From the NCBI GenBank assembly GCA_021774255.1, contig JAJFJF010000025.1, positions 1 to 56,104 on the forward strand: a stretch of DNA of 56,104 bases. The letters are read 5' to 3'. Position 1 is the stretch's first letter; every line of letters starts with the position of its first letter. Positions 8,627-18,301 of the stretch are shown piece by piece. Under the pieces are notes generated by a model. The model made no database searches and was not told the DNA's origin. It saw only the letters and a list, made by a program, of their open reading frames with translations. The position numbers and the translations under genes are program-made. The stretch is from Gammaproteobacteria bacterium. GTDB taxonomy: Bacteria; Pseudomonadota; Gammaproteobacteria; JAJFJF01.

Positions 8627-9139
8627 TTATGAACGGCGTGGATCTAAATTGCTTAAGATAGCTTGCGTTTGTTTTTCGCGGTAGTTGGAAATGGCCTCAC
8701 GATGCGCGGGGTATTTATTCCCTAAAATGCTGGCTGCCAATAATGCCGCATTGATTGCGCCGGCTTTACCAATCGATAAAGTCCCGACGGGAATGCCGCC
8801 TGGCATTTGCGCAATGGAAAGGAGTGAATCTAAACCACTTAAGGCCTGAGATTGCATAGGCACACCCAAAATAGGCAGGGGTGTTTTTGCAGCCAACATA
8901 CCGGGCAAATGCGCTGCGCCACCGGCACCTGCAATAATGACTTCTAGCCCACGTGTGATCGCCGTTTCAGCGTATTCAAATAAAAGATCAGGGGTGCGGT
9001 GAGCCGAGACAACTTGGGCTTCGTAAGGTATTGCCAAAGAATCCAATGTCTTAGCAGTGTGCTCCAGTGTGGGCCAGTCAGAGGTAGAGCCCATCACTAG
9101 GCCGACAAGCGGTTTCTCATTCATGATTTCATCATCCAT
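8627..9139 (-). CDS. purE: N5-carboxyaminoimidazole ribonucleotide mutase
   Basis: PurE interconverts N5-CAIR and CAIR. Class I PurE signatures are present: [13 protein letters not shown] near residues 16-28, [14 protein letters not shown] near 43 and [14 protein letters not shown] near 70. The length of 170 residues is normal. The ATG at 9139 gives a five-residue extension. The ATG at 9124 ([13 protein letters not shown]) is equally plausible, and neither has a strong Shine-Dalgarno. It is the first gene of the purE-purK-DUF2970 unit. Confidence 0.95.
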   Translation of the reverse strand: MDDEIMNEKPLVGLVMGSTSDWPTLEHTAKTLDSLAIPYEAQVVSAHRTPDLLFEYAETAITRGLEVIIAGAGGAAHLPGMLAAKTPLPILGVPMQSQALSGLDSLLSIAQMPGGIPVGTLSIGKAGAINAALLAASILGNKYPAHREAISNYREKQTQAILSNLDPRRS

Positions 9140-9312
9140 TCGTGAAGGAAACGACTCATTATGCGGGTCTGAAAGATCGAAAGCAAGCGAGCTTTTTGTA
9201 TCGAATTCCGTCTATCTTTGGGGTGAACTCAAAAAAGAGTTAATTTACTGACATTTTTATCAGGGAAGCGGTTAAATTAAATAAACAGTTAAAATTGTAT
9301 CTTAATTGTAAC

Positions 9313-9337
9313 TTACACGCGGGTGTTACCCTACTCT
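9313..9337 (+). promoter_or_regulatory. TTAC-N7-TGTTAC accessory promoter motif, copy A
   Basis: TTAC at 9313 and TGTTAC at 9324-9329 are followed by CCTACTCT. The second TTAC begins 13 nt after the first, as in the other copies. The motif ends 50 nt before the ATG of the SR/GLUG gene. Confidence 0.7.
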
Positions 9338-9387
9338 GTTAGATTTCCTTTCCTACAGCAGAACGAAATCGAATACAAAACGAGAAG

Positions 9388-12300
9388 ATGAACGCTATTT
9401 GTGTTTTTGTGGCGCTTTGTTTGTTGAGTTTGAATGTTCTGGTGCAGAGCGTGCCGTTCAATGTGACCCGCCCTGTGCCCAAGGTCTCCGTTACTTCCGT
9501 GCCTTCGTACCCCGAGGCCGTGCATGCGCTAGCCGCTCAACTGGGCTATGTTCGGCCGATCGCCTTGCTGGACCAGATTTTTAGTGGAGAAGAGCTTCGT
9601 GCTGCTTTGAGTGAAACCGGCCAGCTGCCGGTCCCGCAAGCCGATGACCCTCGCTTGCTTGCTCTGCAGTCGACACTTGATGCCGCCGGCGACGAAGCGC
9701 AGTTGCCACCGCCTTTTGTGCGTGCGAGGCAGCACCTTACTCTTGGGGTGCAGGCCGAAATGGAAGCTGTCTTTGAAGCGTTGTCCGATGATGAGAAAGT
9801 CGTCCTTTGGAAAGACTACCGCTTTGGCTGGTTGGATGATCCGCAGTGGCGCAACTTTTTGGAGTTCAAGTTGTTCAAGGCTGAGCTTCAAGACGGTACG
9901 CGCGACGCTTGCTTCTTTGTGGTGGAGGCGCGCTTCATTCGCGTACTCTTGCTCAGTGGCTCGCCCAGCGAGGCACAGCCGCATGCGTTGTTCTCCGTGT
10001 TCAACCCCTTGTCGCTGCAGTACGAGGTGCTTCAAACCGTGTTGGGTGATTTTGTACGCTGCGAACACTTCATTGAGCAAGCGTTGCCCTCAGCCTTGCC
10101 GACGTGGTTTGTGGTGTTGATCAGTCAGAATAATGAAGACTCGAAGGTCTACAAGTGGGTGCGTTTCACGGGTCCGTTTGATCTGCATCAGACATTGCCG
10201 GATGCTGACTTTGGTACAGATGCAGAAGTGGCGCAGTCTTGGCGCGAGACCTTCATGTGCGTCTCACGCAACCCGGCGGATAACACAGACAGCAATGGTG
10301 TGTTGTACCGTTGGGCAAGCGGCTTGTTCAGTGTGCACGCAATGCATGACACCCGCAATGGTTTTGGCTGCGCGGTGATCCAAGTGGCGCCTTTTATTGG
10401 CGAGTACGCGGGTGAGAAGCCTGCCCCCGAAAACACGCACCTGGAAGTTGCCTTTTTTGTTGCCTGGACGGAGATCGAAGACTTTGACTTGGGCCCGCCG
10501 GACATAAACTTGATCGGGACGGTTGATGTCTGTCGCTTCACGGTGACACCGGGAGAGAACTGCTTCCAAACAATTGATGTCATCTCGCCGTTTGATGCGT
10601 TGTTTGTGGTGCAAGGGCTGTTTTGGCAGCGCCGCTTGTTCTTGTTGGTGGCACAGGCTTACGACGTGACAGGCTCTATTTCGACGGTGGATTCGCCGCT
10701 GTTTAAGTTTGACAGAGCTTTTGGACAATATGGTGAGTTTGATGATGAGCCGTACCAGCTTTTTGCGGGGATTGGCTTGCGTCGTGTGCAGAAGTACCAC
10801 CCGGGCCCGGCTAAGCTTCGCCCGTTCCTGACGCTGTCGAACTTTGATAACTTTGACGACGAGACGGTGACGCGCAGTGATAGCCAGAGTCGTAGCCAGA
10901 GCGGGAGTCAAAGTCACTCTGATCAGACTCTCAGCCAGACTCAGAGCAGTAGCCCTAGCCGGAGTAAGAGTCTGAGCGGTAGTCAGAGCTCGACAATGAC
11001 GCAAAGCCCTAGCCAGAGCGGAAGCCACAGTTCGACTCAGAGCTTGTCCTACAGTTTGAGTCGTAGCCCTAGCCAAAGTGCGAGCCGTAGTCCAATTCGT
11101 AGCCCAAGCCAAAATGCGAGTCGTAGCCCAATGCCTAGCCAAAGTGCGAGTCGTAGTCCAATTCGTAGCCCAAGCCAAAATGCGAGCCGTAGCCCAATTC
11201 GTAGCCCAAGCCAAAGTGTGAGTCGTAGCCCAAGCCGTAGCCCAAGTCGTAGCCCAAGCCACAGCGTATCGGATTGCATCTTCACCTGCGAGCAGCTTCA
11301 GGACATGAACCTTGATCTGGGTGCCGACTACTGCTTGGGCAGGAATATTGAGTGTGCTGCGACATGTGACGGGACTTCTATTTGGGGCCCGGAGGGCTTT
11401 GTCCCTGTGGGCACTGAGGGCATGGAGTTTACCGGCAGTCTGGATGGGGGTGGTTTTCAAATCCGCGACTTGTGTATGAACTACACTAACGACGATCATA
11501 TCGGCCTGTTTGGCGATACGTTGGGGGCCAGTATTATAGATGTTCGTCTTTTCAATGCAGATATTGTCGGTGCTTCGTTTGTGGGTGGTTTGGTCGGAGG
11601 CAGTCCAACTGGCTCGGTTACCATCACCGGTAGCAGGATTGAAAGCAGCAGCTTGACTGCGGGTACTGATTTCCTGGGAGGATTGGTGGGGCAATCTGTG
11701 TTGACAATGACAGCTTGTATCGGCTCGATAAATACCCTGAATGGAGAGTGCTTCATCGGTGGTCTCGTGGGAGCGGCTGGTATTGGAAGCGCAATGATTC
11801 AGGAGTCCTCAAATTTCGCTGGGACAGTCACCAGTACGGGTGCCAACACCTGCCCTACCGGCGGTTTAGTTGGGTTTTCTGTGGCGCCTGTGAGCATGTG
11901 CTCTTCTTTAGCTACCATTTCTGCCACGGGTTCCCGCACCGGTGGTTTGATCGGTGAAGCCAGAGAGCAAGTCCAAAATAGCTTCGCTTCGGGTGAGGTT
12001 AACGCGTTGACCAGTGCAGGGGGGTTGATTGGGCTCGCCGATGATGACGCCGATATTGAATACTGCTACGCAGGAGGTGATGTCACAGGTACTGTCAATG
12101 TAGGCGGGCTAGTGGGGACCCTTCGGGGCGGGATCACGATCACGCAAACGTTTGCTAAGGGTGATGTTGAGGGTGACAACTTTGTGGGTGGCCTCTTTGG
12201 CGTGAATGACGATGCTAGCGCTGTTATTGTGGATGAATCTCACTCTACAGGCTCAGTGACAGGCATCAGTAACACAGGTGGTTTTGGTGGTGGATTGCTG

Positions 12301-12849
12301 GGTGCTGCCGATATTACCACGAGCTACTGGGATACCCAGACCAGTGGGCAGGGTAGTTGTGTTGGCTCTGGCGCACCCTCAGATTGCACGGGTGAGACGA
12401 CAGCCAATATGCAATTAACCGTCACTTTTGTAGGTTGGTCCATCAGTTTGGGCGCATCCCTTCTGCCTTGGTGTTTGGATCCTGAACCTTCGCTGATGTA
12501 CCCTCGTTTGCAATATCTCCAAAGTTGTGCGTGCCCTAAATCACTTGTAAAGGGAGCGGCTGATCCCCCCGGCATGCTGGCAAGCAACACGCGAGTGTCG
12601 TCTCGGGTGATGGTTTGGGACAATGCCCTTCGCGCCTTTGAGGAGTTTCAAACGCTGCCGCTGGGTGCGGGGACGACCTGCAACACGATCACAAACGCCG
12701 CGCCGGCGTTATCGCCGCTTTTGTACCAATGCAATAGCTTTGATAGCGTCACAGACAGCAGTGTGGTGAACGACTATACCTTCTTGATGGGCGTGACTTA
12801 CCGGGCTACCAACGAAACGCAGCCACTGCCTTTGGCCATGGCTGCTTAA
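9388..12849 (+). CDS. Large secreted SR-repeat and GLUG-repeat protein
   Basis: This 1153-residue protein has a signal peptide at about residues 1-20. An unrecognised, cysteine-containing globular part follows (about 25-490). A low-complexity Ser-rich linker at about 495-626 is built of SxSx, RSPSQS and RSPIRSPS units. The final part (about 670-1010) has roughly eight glycine-rich repeats of the GGLVG type. These match GLUG motifs of surface beta-helix proteins and end with the typical SYWDTQTSGQ segment. It is likely exported and surface-bound or released, and a host-contact role is an inference. The SR linker looks eukaryotic in style. No standard Shine-Dalgarno precedes the ATG; GAGAAG abuts it with no spacing. 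Confidence 0.75.
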   Translation: MNAICVFVALCLLSLNVLVQSVPFNVTRPVPKVSVTSVPSYPEAVHALAAQLGYVRPIALLDQIFSGEELRAALSETGQLPVPQADDPRLLALQSTLDAAGDEAQLPPPFVRARQHLTLGVQAEMEAVFEALSDDEKVVLWKDYRFGWLDDPQWRNFLEFKLFKAELQDGTRDACFFVVEARFIRVLLLSGSPSEAQPHALFSVFNPLSLQYEVLQTVLGDFVRCEHFIEQALPSALPTWFVVLISQNNEDSKVYKWVRFTGPFDLHQTLPDADFGTDAEVAQSWRETFMCVSRNPADNTDSNGVLYRWASGLFSVHAMHDTRNGFGCAVIQVAPFIGEYAGEKPAPENTHLEVAFFVAWTEIEDFDLGPPDINLIGTVDVCRFTVTPGENCFQTIDVISPFDALFVVQGLFWQRRLFLLVAQAYDVTGSISTVDSPLFKFDRAFGQYGEFDDEPYQLFAGIGLRRVQKYHPGPAKLRPFLTLSNFDNFDDETVTRSDSQSRSQSGSQSHSDQTLSQTQSSSPSRSKSLSGSQSSTMTQSPSQSGSHSSTQSLSYSLSRSPSQSASRSPIRSPSQNASRSPMPSQSASRSPIRSPSQNASRSPIRSPSQSVSRSPSRSPSRSPSHSVSDCIFTCEQLQDMNLDLGADYCLGRNIECAATCDGTSIWGPEGFVPVGTEGMEFTGSLDGGGFQIRDLCMNYTNDDHIGLFGDTLGASIIDVRLFNADIVGASFVGGLVGGSPTGSVTITGSRIESSSLTAGTDFLGGLVGQSVLTMTACIGSINTLNGECFIGGLVGAAGIGSAMIQESSNFAGTVTSTGANTCPTGGLVGFSVAPVSMCSSLATISATGSRTGGLIGEAREQVQNSFASGEVNALTSAGGLIGLADDDADIEYCYAGGDVTGTVNVGGLVGTLRGGITITQTFAKGDVEGDNFVGGLFGVNDDASAVIVDESHSTGSVTGISNTGGFGGGLLGAADITTSYWDTQTSGQGSCVGSGAPSDCTGETTANMQLTVTFVGWSISLGASLLPWCLDPEPSLMYPRLQYLQSCACPKSLVKGAADPPGMLASNTRVSSRVMVWDNALRAFEEFQTLPLGAGTTCNTITNAAPALSPLLYQCNSFDSVTDSSVVNDYTFLMGVTYRATNETQPLPLAMAA
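10873..11268 (+). repeat. Degenerate tandem AGTCGTAGCCCAAGC-type repeats encoding SR/SP dipeptides
   Basis: Within the gene, short units such as AGTCGTAGCCCAAGCCAA repeat with small changes and encode Ser-Arg-Ser-Pro-Ser-Gln variants. The 3' half (11070-11265) is the most regular. Alternating synonymous serine codons (AGT/AGC) suggest expansion by slippage or unequal exchange. The bias also keeps long antisense frames open. Confidence 0.85.
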
Positions 12850-12924
12850 AGGCCAACAAACTTTAAAAGTAAAAGATCTAGTGTAAAAAAACGCTCATAC
12901 ACATTTAGTGTTAAAAGAGAAAGC

Positions 12925-12944
12925 AAAAAGGCTTCGGGCTTTTT
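12925..12944 (+). terminator. Candidate Rho-independent terminator after the SR/GLUG gene
   Basis: AAAAAG pairs with CTTTTT around a TTCG-centred loop, with one internal mismatch. It lies about 75 nt past the stop codon. The A/T arms would supply the U tract. Confidence 0.5.
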
Positions 12945-13225
12945 GTGAGTTTATTGTGAGCAAAAAAAATCTTAAATAAGAGTATGTTAAATAACATACA
13001 ATAAGCGCTACTGATTCGGCCTTTGGATCTTGATGTGCGTAGGGAGGGTTATCTGTGCTCATAAATTGAATATATGCTCTGTGTTAAGTGGCCCAAGAGA
13101 GGGAATAGTGTTTAAATTATAAGTTTGTCAAATAACATATTTCTGATTTACAGAAAATTTGCTTGCAGAAAAGATAAGGCATCGGGCATCGTGAGCAATT
13201 TGAGATGCTTTGCGGCACTTTTTGC

Positions 13226-13231
13226 TATAAT
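13226..13231 (+). promoter_or_regulatory. Extended -10 promoter for the fmdB-like/aspS operon
   Basis: TGCTATAAT forms an extended -10 element about 57 nt before the ATG. TTGAGA lies 20 bp upstream, which is too long for an ideal -35, but extended -10 promoters tolerate this. Confidence 0.5.
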
Positions 13232-13288
13232 CGCTCCTTACCATCTGGTTTCTAGTAAATTAATTCGTTTTGAGTTGGAGTAATACCG

Positions 13289-13588
13289 ATGCCCATTTAT
13301 GAGTATCAATGTAAAGCGTGTGGACATCACTTAGAAACCCTCCAAAAAATAAGTGATGCGCCACTCACATTATGTCCCGTCTGTCAGGAAAATGAGCTGA
13401 CAAAATTAGTGTCTGCTGCTGGCTTCCGTTTAAAAGGAAGCGGCTGGTATGAGACGGATTTTAAATCAGGCCAAAAGAAAAACCTTGTTGGAGAGGGCTC
13501 AACAAAATCGAGTGATACAAAAGCCTCCTCAAGCCCATCTGATAAGAAAGGATCAGATGCTGCTGGCAGTAAAAACAAATCAACCTAA
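13289..13588 (+). CDS. FmdB-family zinc ribbon protein
   Basis: This 99-residue protein starts MPIYEYQCKACGHHLE and has the second cysteine pair LCPVCQ at about residues 30-35, forming the CxxC...CxxC zinc ribbon of the FmdB/regulatory-protein family. The GSGWYETDF stretch near 51-59 is also conserved. The last 35 residues are a disordered Ser/Lys/Asp tail. The molecular role is unknown. It often precedes aspS in gammaproteobacteria, as here, 15 bp ahead, so the two are likely cotranscribed. Confidence 0.88.
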   Translation: MPIYEYQCKACGHHLETLQKISDAPLTLCPVCQENELTKLVSAAGFRLKGSGWYETDFKSGQKKNLVGEGSTKSSDTKASSSPSDKKGSDAAGSKNKST

Positions 13589-13603
13589 AAAGTGTGAGAG
13601 TCA

Positions 13604-15409
13604 ATGAGTCAAACAAATTCTGAGCGTAGTCATTATTGTGGCGAGATGTCACTGCAGCAAATTGATCAGACTGTCACGGTGTGTGGTTGGGTGCATCGGC
13701 GTCGGGATCATGGTGGTGTGATTTTTATTGATTTGCGTGATCGCGAAGGCTTAGTGCAAATTGTATTTAATCCTGAACAAAAAGATATATTTGCCTTGGC
13801 AGAAAGTGTACGTAGTGAATATGTATTACAAGTGACGGGCACAGTGCGTCACCGGCCAGAAGGCACCGTGAATGCAGATTTGCCCACGGGGCAAATTGAA
13901 ATTGTGGCGGAGAGCCTCACAGTATTAAATCGCGCAGAAACACCGCCGTTTCCGCTAGATGACTTTCATGATGTGGGTGAAGATATTCGTTTGCGTTATC
14001 GCTATTTGGACTTGCGTCGCCCTGAAATGCAAGAACGGTTTCGTCTGCGTTCGCGCATTATTCATTTGATCCGTGAATACATGGACACGCATGGGTTTTT
14101 AGATGTTGAAACCCCGATGTTGACCAAAGCGACGCCCGAAGGCGCGCGCGATTATTTAGTGCCCAGCCGGAACTATCCTGGTTCGTTTTATGCCTTACCG
14201 CAATCGCCGCAATTGTTTAAACAGTTGCTGATGATGAGCGGGATTGATCGCTACTATCAAGTGGTGCGTTGCTTCCGTGATGAAGACTTGCGTGCCGATC
14301 GCCAACCGGAATTTACCCAGCTGGATATTGAAACCTCTTTTATGAATGAGGCCGGCATTCAATCCATTGTTGAAAACTTAATGCGCGATTTATTTGCGCA
14401 AGTGTTAAGTGTTGAGTTTCCCGATCCTTTTCCACACATGACGTACGCTGAAGCGATGCAGCGTTTTGGGAGTGACCGCCCAGATTTACGGATACCGCTT
14501 GAATTGGTGGATGTGGCGGATTTGCTTGCAGAGGTTGATTTTAAAGTATTCTCAGGGCCGGCTAACGATCCAAAAGGGCGCGTGGCCGCGTTGCGCTTGC
14601 CTGCTGGCAGTGAATTGTCGCGCAAAGAAATTGATGGCTATACAGAGTTTGTGAAAATTTACGGTGCCAAAGGCTTGGCGTATATTAAAGTCAATGATCG
14701 TGCAGCAGGGCGAGATGGTTTACAGTCACCCATTTTAAAATTCTTACCAGACAACGTCATTGATGAAATGCTGATCCGCTTAAAAGCGCAAGATAATGAT
14801 GTTATCTTTTTCGGTGCCGACACGGCAGACATTGTTACCGAATCGCTTGGCGCATTGCGTGTGAAGTTGGGGCAAGATCGCAATTTATATACTTGTGAAT
14901 GGGCGCCACTGTGGGTGGTCGACTTCCCTATGTTTCTTTGGGATGCTGATGGCGAACGTTGGGAGCCATTGCATCACCCCTTTACGGCACCCGCGACCAG
15001 CGATATTGATGAACTTAAAAATAACCCCGGGCAATGCCTCTCACGTGCCTATGATATGGTGATTAATGGCGTTGAGTTAGGCGGCGGTTCTGTGCGTATT
15101 CATGATACCGCCATGCAACGCGCGGTGTTTGATTTGCTCGGTATTGGTGAGGCGGAAGCCAAAGAAAAATTCGGCTTCTTACTCGAAGCCTTAAAATACG
15201 GTTGCCCCCCACACGGCGGGATCGCCTTTGGCCTCGATCGCATTACCATGATGATGACCAATACCCAATCAATTCGAGACGTGATCGCTTTCCCCAAAAC
15301 CCAAACGGCCAGTTGCCCGCTGACCAGTGCACCTTCACCAGTGGACGATGCGCAGTTACGGGAGCTGGGGGTGAAGTTGCGGGCAAGAGCGGCAGAGGCG
15401 GTTGAATAG
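13604..15409 (+). CDS. aspS: Aspartyl-tRNA synthetase
   Basis: This class IIb synthetase charges tRNA-Asp. The 601-residue bacterial-type protein has an N-terminal OB anticodon-binding domain ([23 protein letters not shown] near residue 25). Motif 2 is [20 protein letters not shown] near 225, a bacterial GAD insertion domain follows (about 290-420), and motif 3 is [13 protein letters not shown] near 540. The length is typical. It begins the aspS-yebC-ruvC-ruvA order seen in many gammaproteobacteria, although a 313 bp repeat-bearing gap separates it from yebC. Confidence 0.97.
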   Translation: MSQTNSERSHYCGEMSLQQIDQTVTVCGWVHRRRDHGGVIFIDLRDREGLVQIVFNPEQKDIFALAESVRSEYVLQVTGTVRHRPEGTVNADLPTGQIEIVAESLTVLNRAETPPFPLDDFHDVGEDIRLRYRYLDLRRPEMQERFRLRSRIIHLIREYMDTHGFLDVETPMLTKATPEGARDYLVPSRNYPGSFYALPQSPQLFKQLLMMSGIDRYYQVVRCFRDEDLRADRQPEFTQLDIETSFMNEAGIQSIVENLMRDLFAQVLSVEFPDPFPHMTYAEAMQRFGSDRPDLRIPLELVDVADLLAEVDFKVFSGPANDPKGRVAALRLPAGSELSRKEIDGYTEFVKIYGAKGLAYIKVNDRAAGRDGLQSPILKFLPDNVIDEMLIRLKAQDNDVIFFGADTADIVTESLGALRVKLGQDRNLYTCEWAPLWVVDFPMFLWDADGERWEPLHHPFTAPATSDIDELKNNPGQCLSRAYDMVINGVELGGGSVRIHDTAMQRAVFDLLGIGEAEAKEKFGFLLEALKYGCPPHGGIAFGLDRITMMMTNTQSIRDVIAFPKTQTASCPLTSAPSPVDDAQLRELGVKLRARAAEAVE

Positions 15410-15722
15410 CAGGAGAAATAAATCCTTTCTTCTATAAGCAGAAAATAAGGAAAGAAATAGAAAAGGTGATTTCATTAGTGAATTATTTTTTGGTACGAAC
15501 ATCTCCCTCTCCCCTCTAAGGGGAGAGAGGATCAATTAGTGATGAAAGGAACCGATAGTGAAATGTAGTTTGTCTATTGGCCTAACCGAGTATTTTTTCT
15601 GCCTGCAAGGCACAGCGCGGAGCGAGCGCTGTAACACACAGCAGGCGGGAAAAAGACGAAGGTTAGGCGAGCAGCGCGAGGGCGCTGCAACGGCAGCATA
15701 AACGGAAAAGGCGAAGGTTAAG
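15410..15722. repeat. Spacer with C-rich palindrome and two tandem GC hairpin units
   Basis: This 313 bp gap has no ORF. A CTCCCTCTCCCCT palindrome with its G-rich arm lies at about 15503-15530 and belongs to the same family as those at 71, 331, 27847 and 28088. Two related hairpin units follow. The first has ACAGCGC facing GCGCTGT (about 15612-15632) and the second GCAGCGC facing GCGCTGC (15671-15688). Each is followed by a purine-rich tail ending CGAAGGTTA. The second tail ends immediately before the yebC start and supplies its AAGG ribosome site. Confidence 0.7.
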
Positions 15723-16469
15723 ATGGCAGGGCATAGCAAATGGGCAAATATTCAACATAGAAAAAAGGCCCAAGACGCAAAGCGCGGAAAATTATTCACG
15801 AAACTCATTCGAGAGATCACGGTAGCGGCCCGCATGGGCGGCGGCGATCCGGATGCTAATCCACGGCTACGAGCGGCGGTCGATAAAGGCCTCGCAGGTA
15901 ACATGACGCGCGATACGATTGATCGCGCTATCAAGCGCGGTGCCGGTGGGTTAGATGGCGACAATATGGAAGAAGTGCGTTATGAAGGGTATGGCACAGA
16001 AGGCACCGCGGTCATTGTCGATTGCTTAACCGATAACCGCAACCGCACGGTCGCAGAAGTGCGTCATGCTTTTACAAAACACGGCGGCAACTTGGGTACG
16101 AGTGGTTCGGTTGCTTATTTATTTAGCCATGTTGGCTTATTAAGTTTCTCGCCGGGCAGTGACGAAGAAAAAATCATGGAAGCCGCTATCGAAGCGGGTG
16201 CAGATGATGTCGTGACCAATGACGATGGATCTATTGATGTGACGACGTCTGTCGAAACTTTCAGTGCGATCAAAGAGGCAATGACAGCAGCAGCGCTTAC
16301 ACCCGATAATGCAGAAACGACATGGGTGGCCTCAACCAGTGTTGCCATGGACGAAGAGGGCGCTGAAAAAATCATGCGTTTGGTTGATAAGCTGGAAGAT
16401 TTGGATGATGTGCAAGCCGTGTATACCAACGCTGATATTCCGGATGACATATTAGCGCAGTTATCTTAA
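15723..16469 (+). CDS. yebC: YebC/PmpR family protein (TACO1-like)
   Basis: This 248-residue member of the YebC/TACO1 family is annotated as a DNA-binding regulator and more recently linked to relief of ribosome stalling. The N-terminus [23 protein letters not shown] is the family signature. The [23 protein letters not shown] stretch near residue 86 is also diagnostic. It overlaps ruvC by one base (TAATG), so yebC-ruvC-ruvA is one transcription unit. Its ribosome site AAGG comes from the end of the upstream repeat. Confidence 0.95.
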   Translation: MAGHSKWANIQHRKKAQDAKRGKLFTKLIREITVAARMGGGDPDANPRLRAAVDKGLAGNMTRDTIDRAIKRGAGGLDGDNMEEVRYEGYGTEGTAVIVDCLTDNRNRTVAEVRHAFTKHGGNLGTSGSVAYLFSHVGLLSFSPGSDEEKIMEAAIEAGADDVVTNDDGSIDVTTSVETFSAIKEAMTAAALTPDNAETTWVASTSVAMDEEGAEKIMRLVDKLEDLDDVQAVYTNADIPDDILAQLS

Positions 16470-16972
16470 TGGCATTGATATTAGGCATTGATCCGGGTTC
16501 ACGTGTGACGGGTTTTGGTGTGATCCACGTTGAAGGGCGAGTGCATCGTTATGTGGCCTGCGGTACCATCAAAGCCACGGCTGAGAAGTTTGCCGATCGC
16601 CTAGCCACTATTTTTCGCGGCGTCACGGAAGTCATTAACGAATACCGCCCTGAGTTGATGGCAATTGAGCAAGTGTTTATGCATCAAAATGCCAGTGCGG
16701 CCTTAAAACTCGGGCAGGCGCGCGGTGCGGCTATTGTGGCGGGTGTCAATCAAGCACTGCCCGTACACGAATATTCGCCTCGCTCTATTAAGCAAGCCGT
16801 GGTAGGGCATGGCGGTGCAGACAAAGCGCAAGTGCAACATATGATGAAAGCCTTATTAAGTATTCATGAGCCTATGGCAGAAGACGCTGCAGATGCATTA
16901 GCGGTGGCGTTGTGTCATAGTCACACGGCGCAGGGTTTGGCCGCATTATATAAAGCATGTAAAACAGGGTAA
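16469..16972 (+). CDS. ruvC: Holliday junction resolvase RuvC
   Basis: RuvC cleaves Holliday junctions after RuvAB branch migration. The 167-residue protein starts [19 protein letters not shown], with the first catalytic Asp at residue 7. It has [22 protein letters not shown] near 67, and [14 protein letters not shown] near 140 carries the last acidic pair. Length and motifs are complete, so it should be active. It lies between yebC and ruvA in an operon. Confidence 0.96.
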   Translation: MALILGIDPGSRVTGFGVIHVEGRVHRYVACGTIKATAEKFADRLATIFRGVTEVINEYRPELMAIEQVFMHQNASAALKLGQARGAAIVAGVNQALPVHEYSPRSIKQAVVGHGGADKAQVQHMMKALLSIHEPMAEDAADALAVALCHSHTAQGLAALYKACKTG

Positions 16973-16979
16973 TGTAAAA

Positions 16980-17594
16980 ATGATTGGTTATTTGCGCGGT
17001 AAAATTTTAGAGAAACGTCCACCGATTGTGTTGGTAGATGTGGGCGGCATCGGTTATGAAGTCCAAGTACCGATGACCACGTTTTATCACTTACCCGAAG
17101 TGGATCAAGAAACCAGTTTACGCATTCATTTTGTGGTACGCGAAGATGCACAGTTATTGTACGGCTTTATTAATGAAAACGATCGCGAGCTGTTTCGTGC
17201 GCTAATTAAAGTGAGTGGCGTGGGTCCAAAGTTAGCGCTTACTATACTTTCTGGCATGAACAGTGTGGAGTTTTCTGCTTGCGTGCAAACGAATGATGTT
17301 TCTCACTTGGTGCGCCTCCCGGGTATTGGCAAAAAAACAGCCGAGCGTTTGCTGGTTGAAATGCGTGATCGCTTACCGGAAGCACAACTCAGTACCGCGC
17401 CCTCACCCTCAATGGGTGGCACGATGGTTTCGCACGCGCCCAGTCCCGTGAACGATGCCATCAGCGCCCTGATTGCCTTAGGCTACAAACCCCAAGAAGC
17501 CCGCCGTGCCATCAGCCGCTTACCCGCCGAAGGCATCAACAGCGAAACTCTTATCCGCCAGGCTTTACAGGCCGATGCGGCAAGAGCATTGTAA
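16980..17594 (+). CDS. ruvA: Holliday junction branch migration protein RuvA
   Basis: RuvA binds four-way junctions as a tetramer and loads the RuvB motor. The 204-residue protein has the N-terminal OB domain ([28 protein letters not shown] type). Two helix-hairpin-helix motifs follow, [15 protein letters not shown] near residue 78 and [16 protein letters not shown] near 113. The C-terminal domain III ([17 protein letters not shown] near 160) contacts RuvB. The usual downstream ruvB is absent here and must lie elsewhere in the genome. Confidence 0.96.
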   Translation: MIGYLRGKILEKRPPIVLVDVGGIGYEVQVPMTTFYHLPEVDQETSLRIHFVVREDAQLLYGFINENDRELFRALIKVSGVGPKLALTILSGMNSVEFSACVQTNDVSHLVRLPGIGKKTAERLLVEMRDRLPEAQLSTAPSPSMGGTMVSHAPSPVNDAISALIALGYKPQEARRAISRLPAEGINSETLIRQALQADAARAL

Positions 17595-17817
17595 GTAAGC
17601 GCTCACCTCCCCATTTCTATATGTGTTGTTGTAGCCCCCCGTGGCTGCCCGGGTGATCTTATAGTTGCTTAGGCTTACCTTCCCAATAGCCAAACGCTTA
17701 CATTTTTTTATTTCACACTCTGTTATTCTTTGATTTCCTCCCCTGACGTTTTTGGTCGGCAAGTAAGTGCGTGGGCACCCGCTCCACGATCATTTCATTA
17801 ATGGGAGGAAAATCACC

Positions 17818-18198
17818 ATGAAGTCTTATGTTCATCTTTTATGTTTGAGTTTGTTGTGTATTTCAAGCAGTGCGATAGCAGAAAAAAAGCTGTGTTTTAA
17901 TGAAAATGCAGTTGATCCTACTCAGCAGCGCGTCACGCCGGGCATGTATAATCCTTGGTATTTTGAAATTGATAGCGAGGTGTACCATGTTTATGTCCAT
18001 AAAGCAGACACCGCCAATGTGTGCAAGTGGAATGGCCGAAAGTATGTCTGGTATCAATGGCTCGATAAAGAGGACCCTTGGGCGGCACATCATTCCATGA
18101 TGGGCGTGGGGCAGCATTATTTAAGTATCGTCAGCGAAGACGGTGGTTCACGTGAGTATGAGTGGGACTACGACTTAAAAACTTTCCTGCCTTTCTAG
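17818..18198 (+). CDS. Small secreted protein of unknown function
   Basis: This 126-residue protein starts with a clear signal peptide: Lys, then the hydrophobic core VHLLCLSLLCISSS, then a cleavage region AIAEKK near residues 20-22. The mature part is about 105 residues, with two or three cysteines and many Tyr/Trp residues. I do not recognise a family. I chose the ATG at 17818 because the ribosome site GGGAGGA lies 9 nt upstream. The in-frame GTG at 17767 would bury the signal peptide. Confidence 0.65.
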   Translation: MKSYVHLLCLSLLCISSSAIAEKKLCFNENAVDPTQQRVTPGMYNPWYFEIDSEVYHVYVHKADTANVCKWNGRKYVWYQWLDKEDPWAAHHSMMGVGQHYLSIVSEDGGSREYEWDYDLKTFLPF

Positions 18199-18283
18199 TT
18201 ATTTCGTTTCTACATTTCATAGGAATTTTTGCAGCTGCCTCCTCCTTTTATTAGGAGGGGGGCTGTAAATTTGATTTGCAATA

Positions 18284-18301
18284 TATAGCATAGGTGCTAT
18301 A
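18284..18301 (+). promoter_or_regulatory. Inverted repeat operator ahead of the toxin-antitoxin operon
   Basis: TATAGCA-TAGG-TGCTATA is a perfect 7-4-7 inverted repeat ending at the base before the toxin ATG. It contains the AGGTG ribosome site. It is well placed for binding by the downstream XRE antitoxin. Confidence 0.6.

Larger units (their letters stand above)
12850..13288. other. 439 bp non-coding spacer with terminator, palindrome and fmdB/aspS promoter
   Basis: This AT-rich spacer follows the giant secreted-protein gene. It contains a terminator-like hairpin near 12925, a perfect palindrome GTATGTTA-AA-TAACATAC at 12982-12999, and the -10 region of the next operon near 13226. I see no ORF or RNA gene. 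Confidence 0.6.

Noticed and set aside
9313..9337. The accessory motif as a CpxR or PmrA binding site
   Set aside because: CpxR boxes have GTAAA repeats with a 10 nt period and PmrA sites have TTAA-type repeats. The 13 nt period and the TATA-like tail here do not fit either.
10873..11268. CRISPR-like array
   Set aside because: The short repeats are in-frame coding units without unique spacers of constant length.
10264..11694. Long minus-strand open frame opposite the SR/GLUG gene
   Set aside because: It is open because the serine-codon repeats lack antisense stops. It has no signal, motif or ribosome site, and the plus-strand protein has clear domains.
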